Origin: a bacterium BMS3Bbin03
Lineage (GTDB): Bacteria > Zhuqueibacterota > JdFR-76 > BMS3Abin05
Assembly (NCBI GenBank): GCA_002898015.1
Contig: BDTM01000067.1
Location: 20,316-84,315, forward strand
Direction of reading: 5' to 3'
Length of the DNA stretch: 64,000 bases
Part shown: one piece after another, positions 1-9,844 of the stretch
Numbering within the stretch: the first letter of the stretch is position 1
Layout: the number at the start of each line of letters is the position of its first letter
Notes under the pieces: model-generated
What the model saw: only the letters and a program-made list of their open reading frames with translations
What the model was told of the DNA's origin: nothing
Database searches by the model: none
Position numbers and translations under genes: made by a program

Positions 1-2
1 GT

Positions 3-308
3 ATCTCAATTGCAAGAGCAATCTTGAAAAATCCAGATATTTTAATTCTTGATGAACCAACATCAGCAATTGATTCAATAACTGAAGAAGCAATAAAAAA
101 ACTTATTTTCGAAGAAATGCAAAATAAAACAATTATTACAATTGCTCATAATTTATCAACAATATCATTAGTGGATAAAATATTAGTTGTAAATGATGGG
201 CAAATCCAAAATCAAGGAACTCATAATGAATTAATTGTGAATGACAGTGTATATAAAAAAATGTTTGAAAGCCAATTTTTTTTTCAAACTAATCTCAATA
301 AATTATAA
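3..308 (+). CDS. ABC transporter ATP-binding domain, C-terminal end (partial)
   Basis: The reading frame is open from the window edge, so only the last ~100 residues are present. They begin inside the end of the ABC signature region (SIARAI), continue with Walker B (ILILDEPTSAID) and the D-loop, and reach an H-loop histidine in IAHNLSTI. The LDEPTSAID and AHxLST motifs are typical of exporter-type ATPases that also carry a membrane domain, but nothing upstream is visible and the substrate cannot be told. A TTG at 24 is not a real start, because conserved sequence precedes it. Codon use is extremely AT-rich compared with every gene from 781 onward, suggesting a different origin for this edge. 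Confidence 0.85.
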   Translation: MSIARAILKNPDILILDEPTSAIDSITEEAIKKLIFEEMQNKTIITIAHNLSTISLVDKILVVNDGQIQNQGTHNELIVNDSVYKKMFESQFFFQTNLNKL

Positions 309-780
309 AAAACTATCAAAAATATAATTACAACCAAAAGTGATGAAAGGCAAATTATTTGCAGGTATTAATGATACTTGTTTATATGTGTATAATATGA
401 AAAATCTATTAAAGTAAATAATGAGTCTGCTCTAAAAGGCGTTTGCACACAAATCTTACGAATTTTCATGAATTTATTTTTATGCCTTCTGGAGAGTCGA
501 TGGAAAATATTTGGGCTGCGTAAAGTCAAATTATAGGATCATAAAAGGTCAAAACGGCAAATTGTATTTCCGGATAGAAAATAATGAAAACGAAGAATTT
601 GCTCCACAAGACTGGACAAAAATAAATATTCGAAGCCTGTTCTGAAAAACGGGAAATTGGCGTGATCCAAGAACTATGACGATTAAAAATATTCCAAACC
701 CTCCAAAAATAGCTTAATTAAAAATATATTGCATTTTCTGCAATATATCACTATTTTCCAAAAAAGGATATATTTTTACG
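309..780. other. AT-rich intergenic stretch with gene debris
   Basis: No complete gene is seen. The first half is very AT-rich, like the ABC fragment before it. The second half contains a short open stretch ending in a stop at 643-645 (listed separately). The last ~30 bases hold a ribosome binding site (AAAAGGA) for the efflux adaptor starting at 781. Confidence 0.6.
472..645 (+). pseudogene. Possible 3' remnant of an unknown gene
   Basis: This frame is open for 57 codons after a stop at 469-471 and ends at TGA 643-645. It has no start codon with a ribosome binding site, and upstream in-frame stops cut it off. The translation has a protein-like mix with four aromatic clusters (for example FWRVDGKYLG and FAPQDWTKINI), so it may be the tail of a decayed gene. 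I do not recognise the family. It could also be chance. Confidence 0.3.
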
Positions 781-2019
781 ATGCCGCACATCATTTCAAC
801 AAAGCAAATTATTTCTTTCATAGTGATAGCTGCCTTCTTTTTTATTCTGGGGCTTTTCATTTCGCCTAAATTGCCCTTCTTTTCCTTCCAACAACAACGC
901 ATCCATTCCGAAAAAAGTGATTCCATTTCGGTTGAACAATCTCCGGTTGCTGTAGAAGCTGAGCCTGCCCGAATGGGAACGCTGGTTATGCGGCTTTCGG
1001 CCACGGGTCTAACCCGAGCCGTGCAGGAAATTTCAATTATGCCAAAAGTAAGCGGCCAAATTGTCAAATTACCCATTCAGGAAGGTCAATTTGTAAGGAG
1101 GGGAACTCTGCTTTTGAAATTGGATGATCGGGAATATCGCCTGGCGCTGGCCGAAGCAAAGGATAACCTGTTGGGCGCCGAGGTGAAATACGGCATTCAA
1201 ATTAAAGAAAGAAAAAAGGACAAATCATTGCAGAAGGAAGACAGGAAGCTTTCGCATGAAGAGAAGGATTTATTTTCGGAACCATTTAATTCACAAAATT
1301 CATTACTCAGCAGCAAGCTGACACACGACATTGCCGAAATTCTTTCCGGCAAAAAACAGGAAGAGTTGATTGCCCAAAAAACAGGACTCACAGCGGCGGC
1401 AATCGCCGTTCAGCGGGCGGAACTCAATCTGTCCTACACGGAACTCCGTGCTCCATTTTCCGGATACATTGCCGATCTCAAAATCAAACAAAATCAGCAA
1501 ATTTCTGTCGGACGGGAGGTCTTTCATCTGGTGGATTTATCACCTGTTGAAGTGGAACTTCAGGTGCTGGAAAGTGAGGTTGGCCTCATCAAAGAAGGAC
1601 GAAAGGCAGCGATCACCTTTCCGGCCTACCCCGATGAAGTATTTCACGGCAAAGTGACTGCTATTAGTCCGTTGGTAAATCCCAAAACCAAAACGGTCAA
1701 AGTGATTGTGCGGCTGCCCAATCGCAACAAAAAAATTCTACCGGGCATGTTTGCTTATGCTAAAGTGGAGGGCCGGATTTTTAAAAAGCGATTTTTGGTG
1801 CCCAAAGAGGCCCTTTTGATTCGGGATCAGAGGAAATTAGTGTTCATTGTGAGAAATGGTAGGGCAAAATGGTGTTATGTGAAAACCGGCCTGGAGAATG
1901 ATAAATATGTTGAGATTTTAAGCTCCGCATTCGGCCTCAAACCGGGTGAGCTGGTGATTACAAAAGGTCAGTACACGCTTGTGCACGACCAGAGGGTGGT
2001 AGTGAGAAAAAAACGCTGA
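781..2019 (+). CDS. RND efflux periplasmic adaptor (membrane fusion protein)
   Basis: This 412-residue HlyD/AcrA-type adaptor should bridge the two RND pumps downstream to an outer-membrane channel. One N-terminal membrane segment (about residues 8-25) anchors it. The first lipoyl half follows (about 90-120, motif PIQEGQFVRRGTLLLKLDD), then a charged coiled-coil hairpin (about 120-210) and the second lipoyl half containing LRAPFSGYI (about 220-235). A beta-barrel and membrane-proximal domain reach the C-terminus. The ATG at 781 has AAAAGGA upstream. No TolC-like outer-membrane partner is in the window. Substrate is unknown. Confidence 0.9.
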   Translation: MPHIISTKQIISFIVIAAFFFILGLFISPKLPFFSFQQQRIHSEKSDSISVEQSPVAVEAEPARMGTLVMRLSATGLTRAVQEISIMPKVSGQIVKLPIQEGQFVRRGTLLLKLDDREYRLALAEAKDNLLGAEVKYGIQIKERKKDKSLQKEDRKLSHEEKDLFSEPFNSQNSLLSSKLTHDIAEILSGKKQEELIAQKTGLTAAAIAVQRAELNLSYTELRAPFSGYIADLKIKQNQQISVGREVFHLVDLSPVEVELQVLESEVGLIKEGRKAAITFPAYPDEVFHGKVTAISPLVNPKTKTVKVIVRLPNRNKKILPGMFAYAKVEGRIFKKRFLVPKEALLIRDQRKLVFIVRNGRAKWCYVKTGLENDKYVEILSSAFGLKPGELVITKGQYTLVHDQRVVVRKKR

Positions 2020-2033
2020 TAGGTACAATTTCT

Positions 2034-2842
2034 TTCTACAGATTCACATCTGTAGTTACCGGATACCATCCCCTTGCGGGGATGGGGAGATTGGGGAATG
2101 GCGGTATTTTAAAAATGCGGAATATTTCCGGAAATTCTAATTGTATGTGAAAAAAGGAGTCCGCTTTTGCGGACGAAATAAGAGCAGCCATCGGCGTGAG
2201 CCCGTGGTAAAAAGAGGGATTCACACCCGAAAGCTACCGGATTCTGTCCCCTGTGGGGATGAATCAGGAAGATGGTAGAGGGATTTCGCCCTCTGCGAGG
2301 GCTTGGGGTTTATTTTATTGGAAGGATTGTTCTCTACAGATTCACATCTGTAGTTACCGGATACCATCCCCTGCGGGGATGGGAGATTGGGGAATGGCGG
2401 TATTTTAAAAATGCGGAATATTTCCGGAAATTCTAATTGTATGTGAAAAATTGAGTCCGCTTTTGCGGACGAAATAAGAGCAGCCATTGGCGTAAGCCCG
2501 TGGTAAAAAGAGGGATTCACACTACCGGATTCTGTCCCCTGTGGGGATGAATCAGGAAGAGGATAGCGGGATTTCGCCCTCTGCGAGGGCTTGGGGTTTA
2601 TTTTATTGGAAGGATTGTTCTCTACAGATTCACATCTGTAGTTACCGGATGCCATCCCCTGCGGGGATTTGGAATTCAAGAATTGAAACGTTTTGAGAAA
2701 CAGAATTGTTTAGGATGTATTGGTTGCATTTTGAAAAAAAAATGAGTCTGCCTGTGGCAGACGAAATACGAATAACCATTGGCGTGAGCCAATGGCCATG
2801 AACGAGTTAAAAAACCTATAGCCCTCGCAGAGGGCGGCATTT
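2034..2842. repeat. Tandem ~290-bp repeat block built from small hairpins
   Basis: Two nearly full units (about 2034-2331 and 2332-2618) are almost identical, and a third starts at 2619 and diverges after about 50 bases. Each unit contains a series of perfect hairpins: CTACAGAT-tcac-ATCTGTAG, CCATCCCC-GGGGATGG, GTCCGC-tttt-GCGGAC followed by GAAATA, and GCCCTC-TGC-GAGGGC. The degenerate third unit keeps a different stem, GTCTGCC-tgt-GGCAGAC (2746-2762), with the same GAAATA tail. The block separates the adaptor gene from the first pump gene by 870 bases. Long minus-strand open frames inside it are repeat artefacts. Confidence 0.85.
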
Positions 2843-2890
2843 TCTAATTCATATAAATTAACTAAAACTCCAATTACAGAACCTTAATTC

Positions 2891-5800
2891 ATGTCGATCT
2901 CCGAAATATCCATCAAGCGTCCCGTGGCCACTGCCATGTTTTACATCGGGGTAATCCTTCTGGGAATTGTTTCACTGACCCAGCTTCCCGTGGATTTGCT
3001 GCCCAACCTCTCATACCCCAAACTTACTATTCGAACCTTCTACACGGACATTCCGCCCACCGAAATCGAAAAACTTATCACCATTCCTATTGAAGAAGCT
3101 GCGGGAACTATCTCCCGTGTGAGGCGGGTCCGTTCCATTTCCAGAGAAGGCGTATCGCTCGTTGTGCTCGAATTTCTTTGGGGAACCAATATGGATATCG
3201 CTGCGCTTAACGTACGTGAAAAATTGGATAACCTGCGCTGGATTCTCCCCAGGGAAGCCGGCCGCCCCACCATTTTGCGCATGGATCCCCGCAGCCAGCC
3301 CATCATGTCCCTTTCCGTAACGGGGGTTGACTTTATTCAACTTAAGGAGTTTACGCGAAATGTAATTAAACGCCGGCTGGAGCAAATAAATGGTGTTGCC
3401 CTTGCTACTGTTATCGGCGGCCTTGAGCGTGAAATTCAAATCAATGTGGACAGCCGAAAGCTCCTGGCGCTGGGCATTTCCATTCATGAGGTAGCTTCCG
3501 CTCTGGCCAGCGCCAATCAAAATTTGCCGGGCGGCACCATTCGCAAGGGGCGTTACCGGTACGCCCTCCGCACACTGGGCGAATTCCAATCGATTTCTGA
3601 AATCGGGAATGTTGTGGTGGCTCGTGGGGATAACGGCTCGATTGTGCCGTTAAAAAAAGTGGCGCAAATTGTGGATGGATTCAAGGAACGGGACTCCATT
3701 ACGCGGTTCAATGGACGGGAATCGATCGGATTGATGCTCACAAAAGAGGCAGGCGCCAATACGGTGGATGTTTCCCGCCGGGTTAGGAAAGTGCTGACAC
3801 AGCTCCGCAGTGAATATCCTAAGGTATCAATAGCCGTCGCCGATGACGAAGCCAGGTTTATTTCCAGCGCTATTTCGAATGTCCTGCAGGCATTAATTGT
3901 CGGTGGAATTCTAGCTTTTCTGGTGCTTTTCTTTTTTATGCATGATATCCGAAATCCGATCAATATTGCTACCTCCATTCCCATCGCCATCCTTGCCACA
4001 TTTGTTCTGATGTTTTTCAGCCACGTCAGCCTAAATATGATTTCGCTGGGCGGACTTGCACTGGGTGTTGGCATGTTGGTGGATAATTCCATTGTAGTGC
4101 TTGAGAATATCTTCCGGCATGAACGGGAGGGTGAAGATCCCATTACGGCCGGGGTGGTTGGCAGCCGGGAAGTGGCGATGGCCGTCACGGCATCCACACT
4201 GACAACAGTCTCGGTATTTTTTCCGATCATCTATGTCAAAGGCATTGCGGGACAGCTTTTTCGAGACCAATCCCTGACGGTCACGTTTTCGCTTTTGACG
4301 TCGTTAGTCGTGTCGCTCACCCTTCTGCCCATGCTGGCATCTCGATTTTATCGCAAAACAGCGGGGGTCAGGCCTTCCAAGGAGAAAACGCTTCCTGAAG
4401 TGCGTCTCTATGAATCCCTTTTTCGGAAAAAGACGACTGCTTTCCCCATGTGGCAAAAATTCATCCACCCTGTTCGGAGATTTTTAGATGTTACACGTCA
4501 ATTCCCGTTAAATTTTTTCAAGCTGATCCTAAACGGGATAAAACCCTTTTTTGGTTTTTTCTTTAAAAAGGTTTTGAAAATAGCAAATGCTCTGCTTCAG
4601 CCTTTCTTTCGAATTTCGGACCGCTGGTACGATGCCCTTCTCCGGACGCACGAAAAACTGCTGCGATGGTCGCTCGATCATCAAGGAAAGCTTCTTCTGA
4701 TTACCGGGTGTGCACTGATCGCAACCCTGCTGCTTGGGCTGACCATCGACCGCCAGCTTCTGCCAAAGGTAGAACAGAACAGATTTACAGTGCGCGTCAA
4801 TTTACCCCCTGGAACAAGTCTTGAAACGACCAATGATACAGTCGGCAAAATTGAGAACACTCTTTTATCCAATCCAGGGGTGAAAACGATTTTTTCACGC
4901 ATTGGCACGGCTGCCAGCCAGACCAATATTTTGTTAAAGGACTCGGGCCGGAATCTGGCGCAAATTCAGGTTCAGGTAAGACCCGGAAGGCATGCTTCCG
5001 AAAAAGTGATGGCCTATTTGCAGCAAAAACTGGGAGCAATTAAAGGAATTGAAATCACGTATGAAAGTGGGAACAACATCCTATCACAGTTCATTGGGAC
5101 TTCCCGGGCGGACATCGCCATTAAAATTACAGGGGAAGACCTTTCCACCTTGAGAAGGCTGCTGCAAAAGGTTGAAGAACGGGTTCGGACGGTTACCGGA
5201 TTGACAAATATTCACAGTTCCTACAAGGGGGGGCGTCCGGAAATACGGATTACAATTGACCCTGAAGCCGCCGGCCGTTTCGGGCTTTCATCCGAACAAA
5301 TTGCCCGATTTATTCGAAATCGAATGCACGGCACGGTCGCCACATATTTTAAAGAATTTAATCGCAAGGTCGATGTACTGGTCCGTCCCGAAGTGAACGA
5401 ACGTAATGAATTATCTGACCTGCTGCAATCGGAAATCATTTCAGGCGGAATAGCTATTCCGGTTCGGCAATTGATTCACACGGCTCTGGTTCAGGGGCCG
5501 GTGGAAATCCGTCGGGAGAACCAGACACGCGAATTGGTTTTATATGGAAACATTGCGGGACGCGGTGTAAGTTCTGCCATTCGGGAGGTGGACAGGCGTG
5601 TCTCCGGGATTAATACACCTGTGAATTGTCGGATCGCTGTAGCGGGTGAGCGGGAGGAAATTAAACGTTCTTTTCGCAGTCTGATTCTGGTTTTTCTGTT
5701 GGCTGCAGGGCTTGTTTATATGATTTTAGCAGCGCAATTTGAATCGCTGATTTACCCGTTCGTGATCGGTTTCACCGTTCCGCTGGCGTCCATCGGCGTA

Positions 5801-6196
5801 ATTCTGGCCCTTTTTCTCACGGGTCAAAGTTTCAATATTATTTCGCTCATTGGGATTGTGGTGCTGATGGGTATTGTAGTGAACGATGCGATTGTAGAAG
5901 TGGATTTTATCAACCAGGAAAGAAGCCGGGGCAGACCGCTCCGGGAGTCCATTCTGGAAGCCGGAAGAAAGCGCCTGCGTCCGATTGTGATGACATCTGT
6001 TACCACTGTTTTTGGGCTGCTGCCGATGGCTGTCGGTGTGGGAAGCGGGGCGGCCCTGCGGCGTCCGCTGGCCATTGTGGTCATTGGCGGCCTCATAACA
6101 GCCACGTTTTTGACATTGATTGTAGTTCCGGTGTTGTACGGTTTGTTTGCAAAAAATAAAGAAAACCACGAATTGTACGAATTGCACGCAAAATAG
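2891..6196 (+). CDS. RND efflux transporter permease, first of two
   Basis: This 1101-residue AcrB/MdtB-like (HAE1 family) inner-membrane pump couples proton entry to drug, lipid or metabolite export. It shows the usual duplicated layout: TM1 near residues 12-28, a large periplasmic porter domain, TM2-6, a second periplasmic domain, and TM8-12. TM4 carries GMLVDNSIVVLEN, with one of the two aspartates of AcrB. The TM10 region reads GIVVNDAIVEVD instead of the AcrB lysine motif, which is common in non-AcrB members. A cytoplasmic linker of about 90 residues between the halves (roughly 500-590) is longer than usual. The ribosome binding site before the ATG is weak. Together with the adaptor at 781 and the pump at 6342 it suggests an MdtABC-like two-permease system. 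Confidence 0.9.
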   Translation: MSISEISIKRPVATAMFYIGVILLGIVSLTQLPVDLLPNLSYPKLTIRTFYTDIPPTEIEKLITIPIEEAAGTISRVRRVRSISREGVSLVVLEFLWGTNMDIAALNVREKLDNLRWILPREAGRPTILRMDPRSQPIMSLSVTGVDFIQLKEFTRNVIKRRLEQINGVALATVIGGLEREIQINVDSRKLLALGISIHEVASALASANQNLPGGTIRKGRYRYALRTLGEFQSISEIGNVVVARGDNGSIVPLKKVAQIVDGFKERDSITRFNGRESIGLMLTKEAGANTVDVSRRVRKVLTQLRSEYPKVSIAVADDEARFISSAISNVLQALIVGGILAFLVLFFFMHDIRNPINIATSIPIAILATFVLMFFSHVSLNMISLGGLALGVGMLVDNSIVVLENIFRHEREGEDPITAGVVGSREVAMAVTASTLTTVSVFFPIIYVKGIAGQLFRDQSLTVTFSLLTSLVVSLTLLPMLASRFYRKTAGVRPSKEKTLPEVRLYESLFRKKTTAFPMWQKFIHPVRRFLDVTRQFPLNFFKLILNGIKPFFGFFFKKVLKIANALLQPFFRISDRWYDALLRTHEKLLRWSLDHQGKLLLITGCALIATLLLGLTIDRQLLPKVEQNRFTVRVNLPPGTSLETTNDTVGKIENTLLSNPGVKTIFSRIGTAASQTNILLKDSGRNLAQIQVQVRPGRHASEKVMAYLQQKLGAIKGIEITYESGNNILSQFIGTSRADIAIKITGEDLSTLRRLLQKVEERVRTVTGLTNIHSSYKGGRPEIRITIDPEAAGRFGLSSEQIARFIRNRMHGTVATYFKEFNRKVDVLVRPEVNERNELSDLLQSEIISGGIAIPVRQLIHTALVQGPVEIRRENQTRELVLYGNIAGRGVSSAIREVDRRVSGINTPVNCRIAVAGEREEIKRSFRSLILVFLLAAGLVYMILAAQFESLIYPFVIGFTVPLASIGVILALFLTGQSFNIISLIGIVVLMGIVVNDAIVEVDFINQERSRGRPLRESILEAGRKRLRPIVMTSVTTVFGLLPMAVGVGSGAALRRPLAIVVIGGLITATFLTLIVVPVLYGLFAKNKENHELYELHAK

Positions 6197-6213
6197 AGAG
6201 CATCCTGATACTG

Positions 6214-6345
6214 GAATTATTGTTTAAAAGGGAAGTTTACGCCATGATTGCCGCCGCGGTGGAAGTGTATCGGGAAATAGGATTTGGTTTTCCGGAAGCA
6301 GTTTACCAGGAGTCATTTGCTGTTGAAACGTCAATAATCGTATGA
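6214..6345 (+). pseudogene. Truncated GxxExxY protein remnant
   Basis: Between the two pump genes, an open frame encodes a short piece with ATG at 6244 and residues MIAAAVEVYREIGFGFPEAV followed by YQESFAVE. This matches the N-terminal signature of GxxExxY proteins (I.AAIEVHRELGPGLLE.VYQ), which are normally about 125 residues long. Only ~33 residues remain. Its TGA (6343-6345) overlaps the ATG (6342-6344) of the next pump gene, so the rest of the gene was lost at exactly that junction. The family is often found in repeat-rich intergenic sequence. Confidence 0.65.
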
Positions 6346-9300
6346 ATTTTATTAAACTCGTTATTAAACGCCCCACGGCGGTGGCTATGGCTGCCCTGGC
6401 GATTCTCTTTACCGGCCTTGCCTCGCTGGGTCATCTTCCTCTGGAACTCACTCCCAATGTGAGTTTCCCCAAACTCTCTGTGGTCACCCGCTGGCCGGAC
6501 ACCTCCCCGGAAACCATGGAAGCCTTTGTTACCTCCCCAATCGAAGCCGTGGCGAACACCGTTACAAATGTCCGAAGCGTCAATTCTATCTCCGAAGAGG
6601 GGCAATCTGCCGTCGATATAGAATTTAACCGTGGCACGCACATGGATTTTGCCGCAATGGAATTAAGCGAAAAGCTCTCTCTTGTGCGGGAGAATTTCCC
6701 TTACGGCGTTCTGCCGCCGCAAATTCAAAAATACGTGCCCAAAGAATTTCAGACCGGCCGGTTTCTCTCCTATCATCTCACGGGCAACGTCCCTCTTGCG
6801 AAAATCCGGCAATACGCCCTGAGCCACATTCGCACCTCGCTGCTTTCCATAGAAGGTGTGGCAGATGTGCAGGTGTTTGGCGGGCAGGATCCGGAGCTGC
6901 AGATTGAAATCGATCCCCAAAAATTACGGACTTTTGGCCTGTCCGTTCAGCAAATTACTTCAGTTTTGCACGATCTAAACGTGCGGCTGGCATCCGGGAA
7001 AATCATTAGGGAAACCCGGCAATACGATCTGATTGCACAGAATCCCCCTGCCAATATTCAGCAAATCCGGAACAGAATTCTCACATCGCGCAGAGGTTCA
7101 CTCATTCGTGTCGGGGATGTTGCCGCCGTCCATTTCGGAACACGCCTCCCGCGCAGCCTGACGCGCATTAACGGGAATCCTGCGGTAGTCATCAGCATCG
7201 AGAAAGAAATCGGGACGAACACCATTAAAGTGGCCGATCGCGTGTTTAACCGGCTGGCCCAATTGAAGAAAAATTTTCCTCCAGGCCTTCGCCTCATCAA
7301 AGAACGCGACCAGAGCCAAAAAATCCGGAAAGCCCTTTCCAGACTCAGTTCCAGAGCCATCTTCTCTATTGCGGTCATTTTTCTGATTCTGCTGTTGTTT
7401 TTGCGGAATTTGATCAGTCCGATTGTGATTCTATCCAGCATTTTCTTCTCAGTGCTGCTCACAATTAACCTGTTCTATTTTGCGCATGTAGGGTTGAATC
7501 TACTCACACTGGCCGGCCTGGCGCTGGGATTCGGAATGCTGGTGGACAATTCTATTGTCGTATTCGACAACATTCACCGCTGCTATGGGCATGGTCTGAC
7601 TCCACTTGAAGCCGCTCTAAAAGGAACAGGTGATGTTGCGCTGCCGATTGTGGCGTCTACCCTTACAACCGTGGCTGCATTTATTCCCTTTCTTTATCTT
7701 ACCGGAGAACTTCGAATTTACTACCTGCCGTTTGCCCTGGCTGTGGGGCTGTCTCTTTTGTCCTCGCTGCTGGTGGCGTTTACACTGATTCCCAGCCTGA
7801 CGGTTCAAATTCTAAAACACAAGGCTCACGGTCCATCGCAAATTTTAAAATCTACAGTCAACTTGCAAGAAACCAGCATGGGCTACGTTCGCTTTCTGGC
7901 ATTTTTTCTTCGTCACAAAGGCTTTACCATTTTTGTCACGCTGCTTCTTTTTGCCGGAAGCTATTATTTGTTTGATCGATATGTGACAAAGGGACGCATC
8001 TGGTCCTGGGGTGAGGATACTTACCTGCTGGTTACGATTCGCATGCCCACAGGATCTGAAATTGCCCGTACCGATTCTCTTGCCGTATTTTTTGAAAGTA
8101 AGCTGGTGGGCCATCCCAATATCGACAAAACTTACACAGATGTTTACCCGGAATATGCCCGCATTGAGATTCAATTTGCTCCGGCTGTTCGGTACACAGC
8201 CTTTCCCCTGATTTTGAGAGATCGGCTCATTAACATAGCCACGCAAATCGGCGGCGCGAATGTAGGTGTGTTTGGATTCGGCCAGGGATTTACCCGGGGC
8301 GGCGTCACGGCGCCGTCCTTTAGCATTGAGGTTCTGGGTTATAATTTCAATGAGGTCAGGCATATTGCGGAGAAATTAGGTAAAAAACTCAAACGGAATC
8401 CGCGTATTCGGAATGTCAACACAAACGCCTCCTTCTGGTGGTCAGGATCGAATTTATTCGAGACAGTATTGCACATCGACCTGGAAAAACTGGACCGCTT
8501 TCACCTGACCGTTGAACAGGTTCTGCAGGATATTCGAAGTTATTTGCAAGAAAATCTTTCCTGGCAACGCATTCGTCTCCAAGGAAGGGAAATTGACATC
8601 CGTTTAAAAATGCGTCACAGCAGGGAATTCAGTATGGCTGATTTGAAGCGATTGATTCTCACTGATTCTCAAAAGGAACAGGTGCGCCTGAGCCAGGTGG
8701 CTTTCATTGGGCAGCGGCAGGTTATGGCACGTATTGTCAGAAAAAACCAACAATATCAGCGATTGGTTTCTTTTGAATTTCGGGGGCCATGGCAAATGGG
8801 CGATAAATATTTGGACGAAATTATTAAGAGTTCCTCCCTCCTCCCCGGCTATAAAATGACGCGTGCTAAATTCTTTTTTCTGCAGGAAACCGAAAAACGG
8901 CAGATTTACTGGGTTATGGCCTTCTCATTGCTTTTGGTGTACATGGTAACGGCGGGCCTGTTTGAATCCCTTGTGTATCCATTTGTGGTGATTTTGACCG
9001 TGCCGATGGCGTTAATTGGTGTTTTTTTGATTTTTTATCTCACTGGTGCCAATTTTGACCGCTCGGCTTACATCGGTGTCATTCTGCTGGCGGGGATTGT
9101 GGTAAACAACGCCATTGTTTTGGTGGATCATATTAATTCACTGCGCCGGAAGGGATTGGTGCTTCCGGATGCCATCATCCAGGGTGCCCGGGATCGGGTA
9201 CGACCGATCCTGATGACCTCACTCACGACTATACTGGGCCTTTTCCCGTTGGTTCTTTTTGGCGAAGCCCAAAAAGGCATCTGGTACGCCCTATCACTAT

Positions 9301-9395
9301 CCACCATTGGCGGGTTAGTCAGTTCCACGCTGCTGGTTTTGATTGTTATTCCGGTGGTGTATGTGATTTTTTCAAAGTCCTATATCGAAGAATAG
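6342..9395 (+). CDS. RND efflux transporter permease, second of two
   Basis: This 1017-residue pump is of the same family as the gene at 2891 but clearly diverged. The N-terminal membrane segment follows IKRPTAVAM. TM4 carries FGMLVDNSIVVFDN and TM10 AGIVVNNAIVLVDH. It lacks the long cytoplasmic linker of the first pump. The start overlaps the stop of the GxxExxY remnant (ATGA), so it may be translated by coupling from that frame or by re-initiation. No strong ribosome binding site is seen. Two unequal permeases behind one adaptor suggest a hetero-oligomeric pump, as known for MdtB/MdtC. That is inference here. Confidence 0.9.
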   Translation: MNFIKLVIKRPTAVAMAALAILFTGLASLGHLPLELTPNVSFPKLSVVTRWPDTSPETMEAFVTSPIEAVANTVTNVRSVNSISEEGQSAVDIEFNRGTHMDFAAMELSEKLSLVRENFPYGVLPPQIQKYVPKEFQTGRFLSYHLTGNVPLAKIRQYALSHIRTSLLSIEGVADVQVFGGQDPELQIEIDPQKLRTFGLSVQQITSVLHDLNVRLASGKIIRETRQYDLIAQNPPANIQQIRNRILTSRRGSLIRVGDVAAVHFGTRLPRSLTRINGNPAVVISIEKEIGTNTIKVADRVFNRLAQLKKNFPPGLRLIKERDQSQKIRKALSRLSSRAIFSIAVIFLILLLFLRNLISPIVILSSIFFSVLLTINLFYFAHVGLNLLTLAGLALGFGMLVDNSIVVFDNIHRCYGHGLTPLEAALKGTGDVALPIVASTLTTVAAFIPFLYLTGELRIYYLPFALAVGLSLLSSLLVAFTLIPSLTVQILKHKAHGPSQILKSTVNLQETSMGYVRFLAFFLRHKGFTIFVTLLLFAGSYYLFDRYVTKGRIWSWGEDTYLLVTIRMPTGSEIARTDSLAVFFESKLVGHPNIDKTYTDVYPEYARIEIQFAPAVRYTAFPLILRDRLINIATQIGGANVGVFGFGQGFTRGGVTAPSFSIEVLGYNFNEVRHIAEKLGKKLKRNPRIRNVNTNASFWWSGSNLFETVLHIDLEKLDRFHLTVEQVLQDIRSYLQENLSWQRIRLQGREIDIRLKMRHSREFSMADLKRLILTDSQKEQVRLSQVAFIGQRQVMARIVRKNQQYQRLVSFEFRGPWQMGDKYLDEIIKSSSLLPGYKMTRAKFFFLQETEKRQIYWVMAFSLLLVYMVTAGLFESLVYPFVVILTVPMALIGVFLIFYLTGANFDRSAYIGVILLAGIVVNNAIVLVDHINSLRRKGLVLPDAIIQGARDRVRPILMTSLTTILGLFPLVLFGEAQKGIWYALSLSTIGGLVSSTLLVLIVIPVVYVIFSKSYIEE

Positions 9396-9540
9396 TGTGA
9401 AATTTTGTTTACAGAATTGATGATATTTGAAAACCGCTGTTTATTCCTAATTCAGCGTAGTTTTGCACTTTTATATTTGGTTCATCATAATAATGCGTGC
9501 ATTTTTCTATTAAAAAGGTGCCGCCATTCGCTAAATCCAA

Positions 9541-9635
9541 AACTCACCCCCTGATTGGTAGCTAAACTAAGATTGGTCACCAGGACGTCCCCCTCTCCCG
9601 CCCGGGCGGGAGAGGGGGAATTGAGGGGGTGAGTT
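9541..9635. repeat. Large palindromic element
   Basis: A perfect 30-base palindrome of CCCCCTCTCCCGCCC and its complement lies at about 9589-9618. Around it are outer inverted arms AACTCACCCCCT (9541-9552) and AGGGGGTGAGTT (9624-9635). The structure could form a strong cruciform or, in RNA, a very stable hairpin just past the efflux genes. It resembles dispersed extragenic palindromes more than a terminator, since no T-run follows. Confidence 0.75.
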
Positions 9636-9844
9636 TGAAGGACAATAACAAGCTAAATAGTACGCAAAAACCGGAAGAGCCAAAAATATTAAGGTTCATC
9701 CTAAGTTTTTTGTTTTAAAAATTAGTGAAAAATTCGTGCACATTCGTGGGCCTTTTTCTTCCCACGAATTGACACGAACGAACACGAAAAAAAGAGTCCG
9801 CATTGTGATGACACCAAATACCAAATTCAAAAACGCCAATATCA

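Noticed and set aside
2036..2679. Minus-strand open frames within the tandem repeat
   Set aside because: They merely translate the repeated hairpins and duplicate each other; no start signal or protein-like features.
2034..2680. CRISPR array
   Set aside because: The units are ~290 bases, nearly identical throughout, with no short repeats separated by unique spacers and no cas genes.
3011..4270. Several minus-strand open frames opposite the first RND pump
   Set aside because: They are shadows of a well-supported transporter gene and have no family features.
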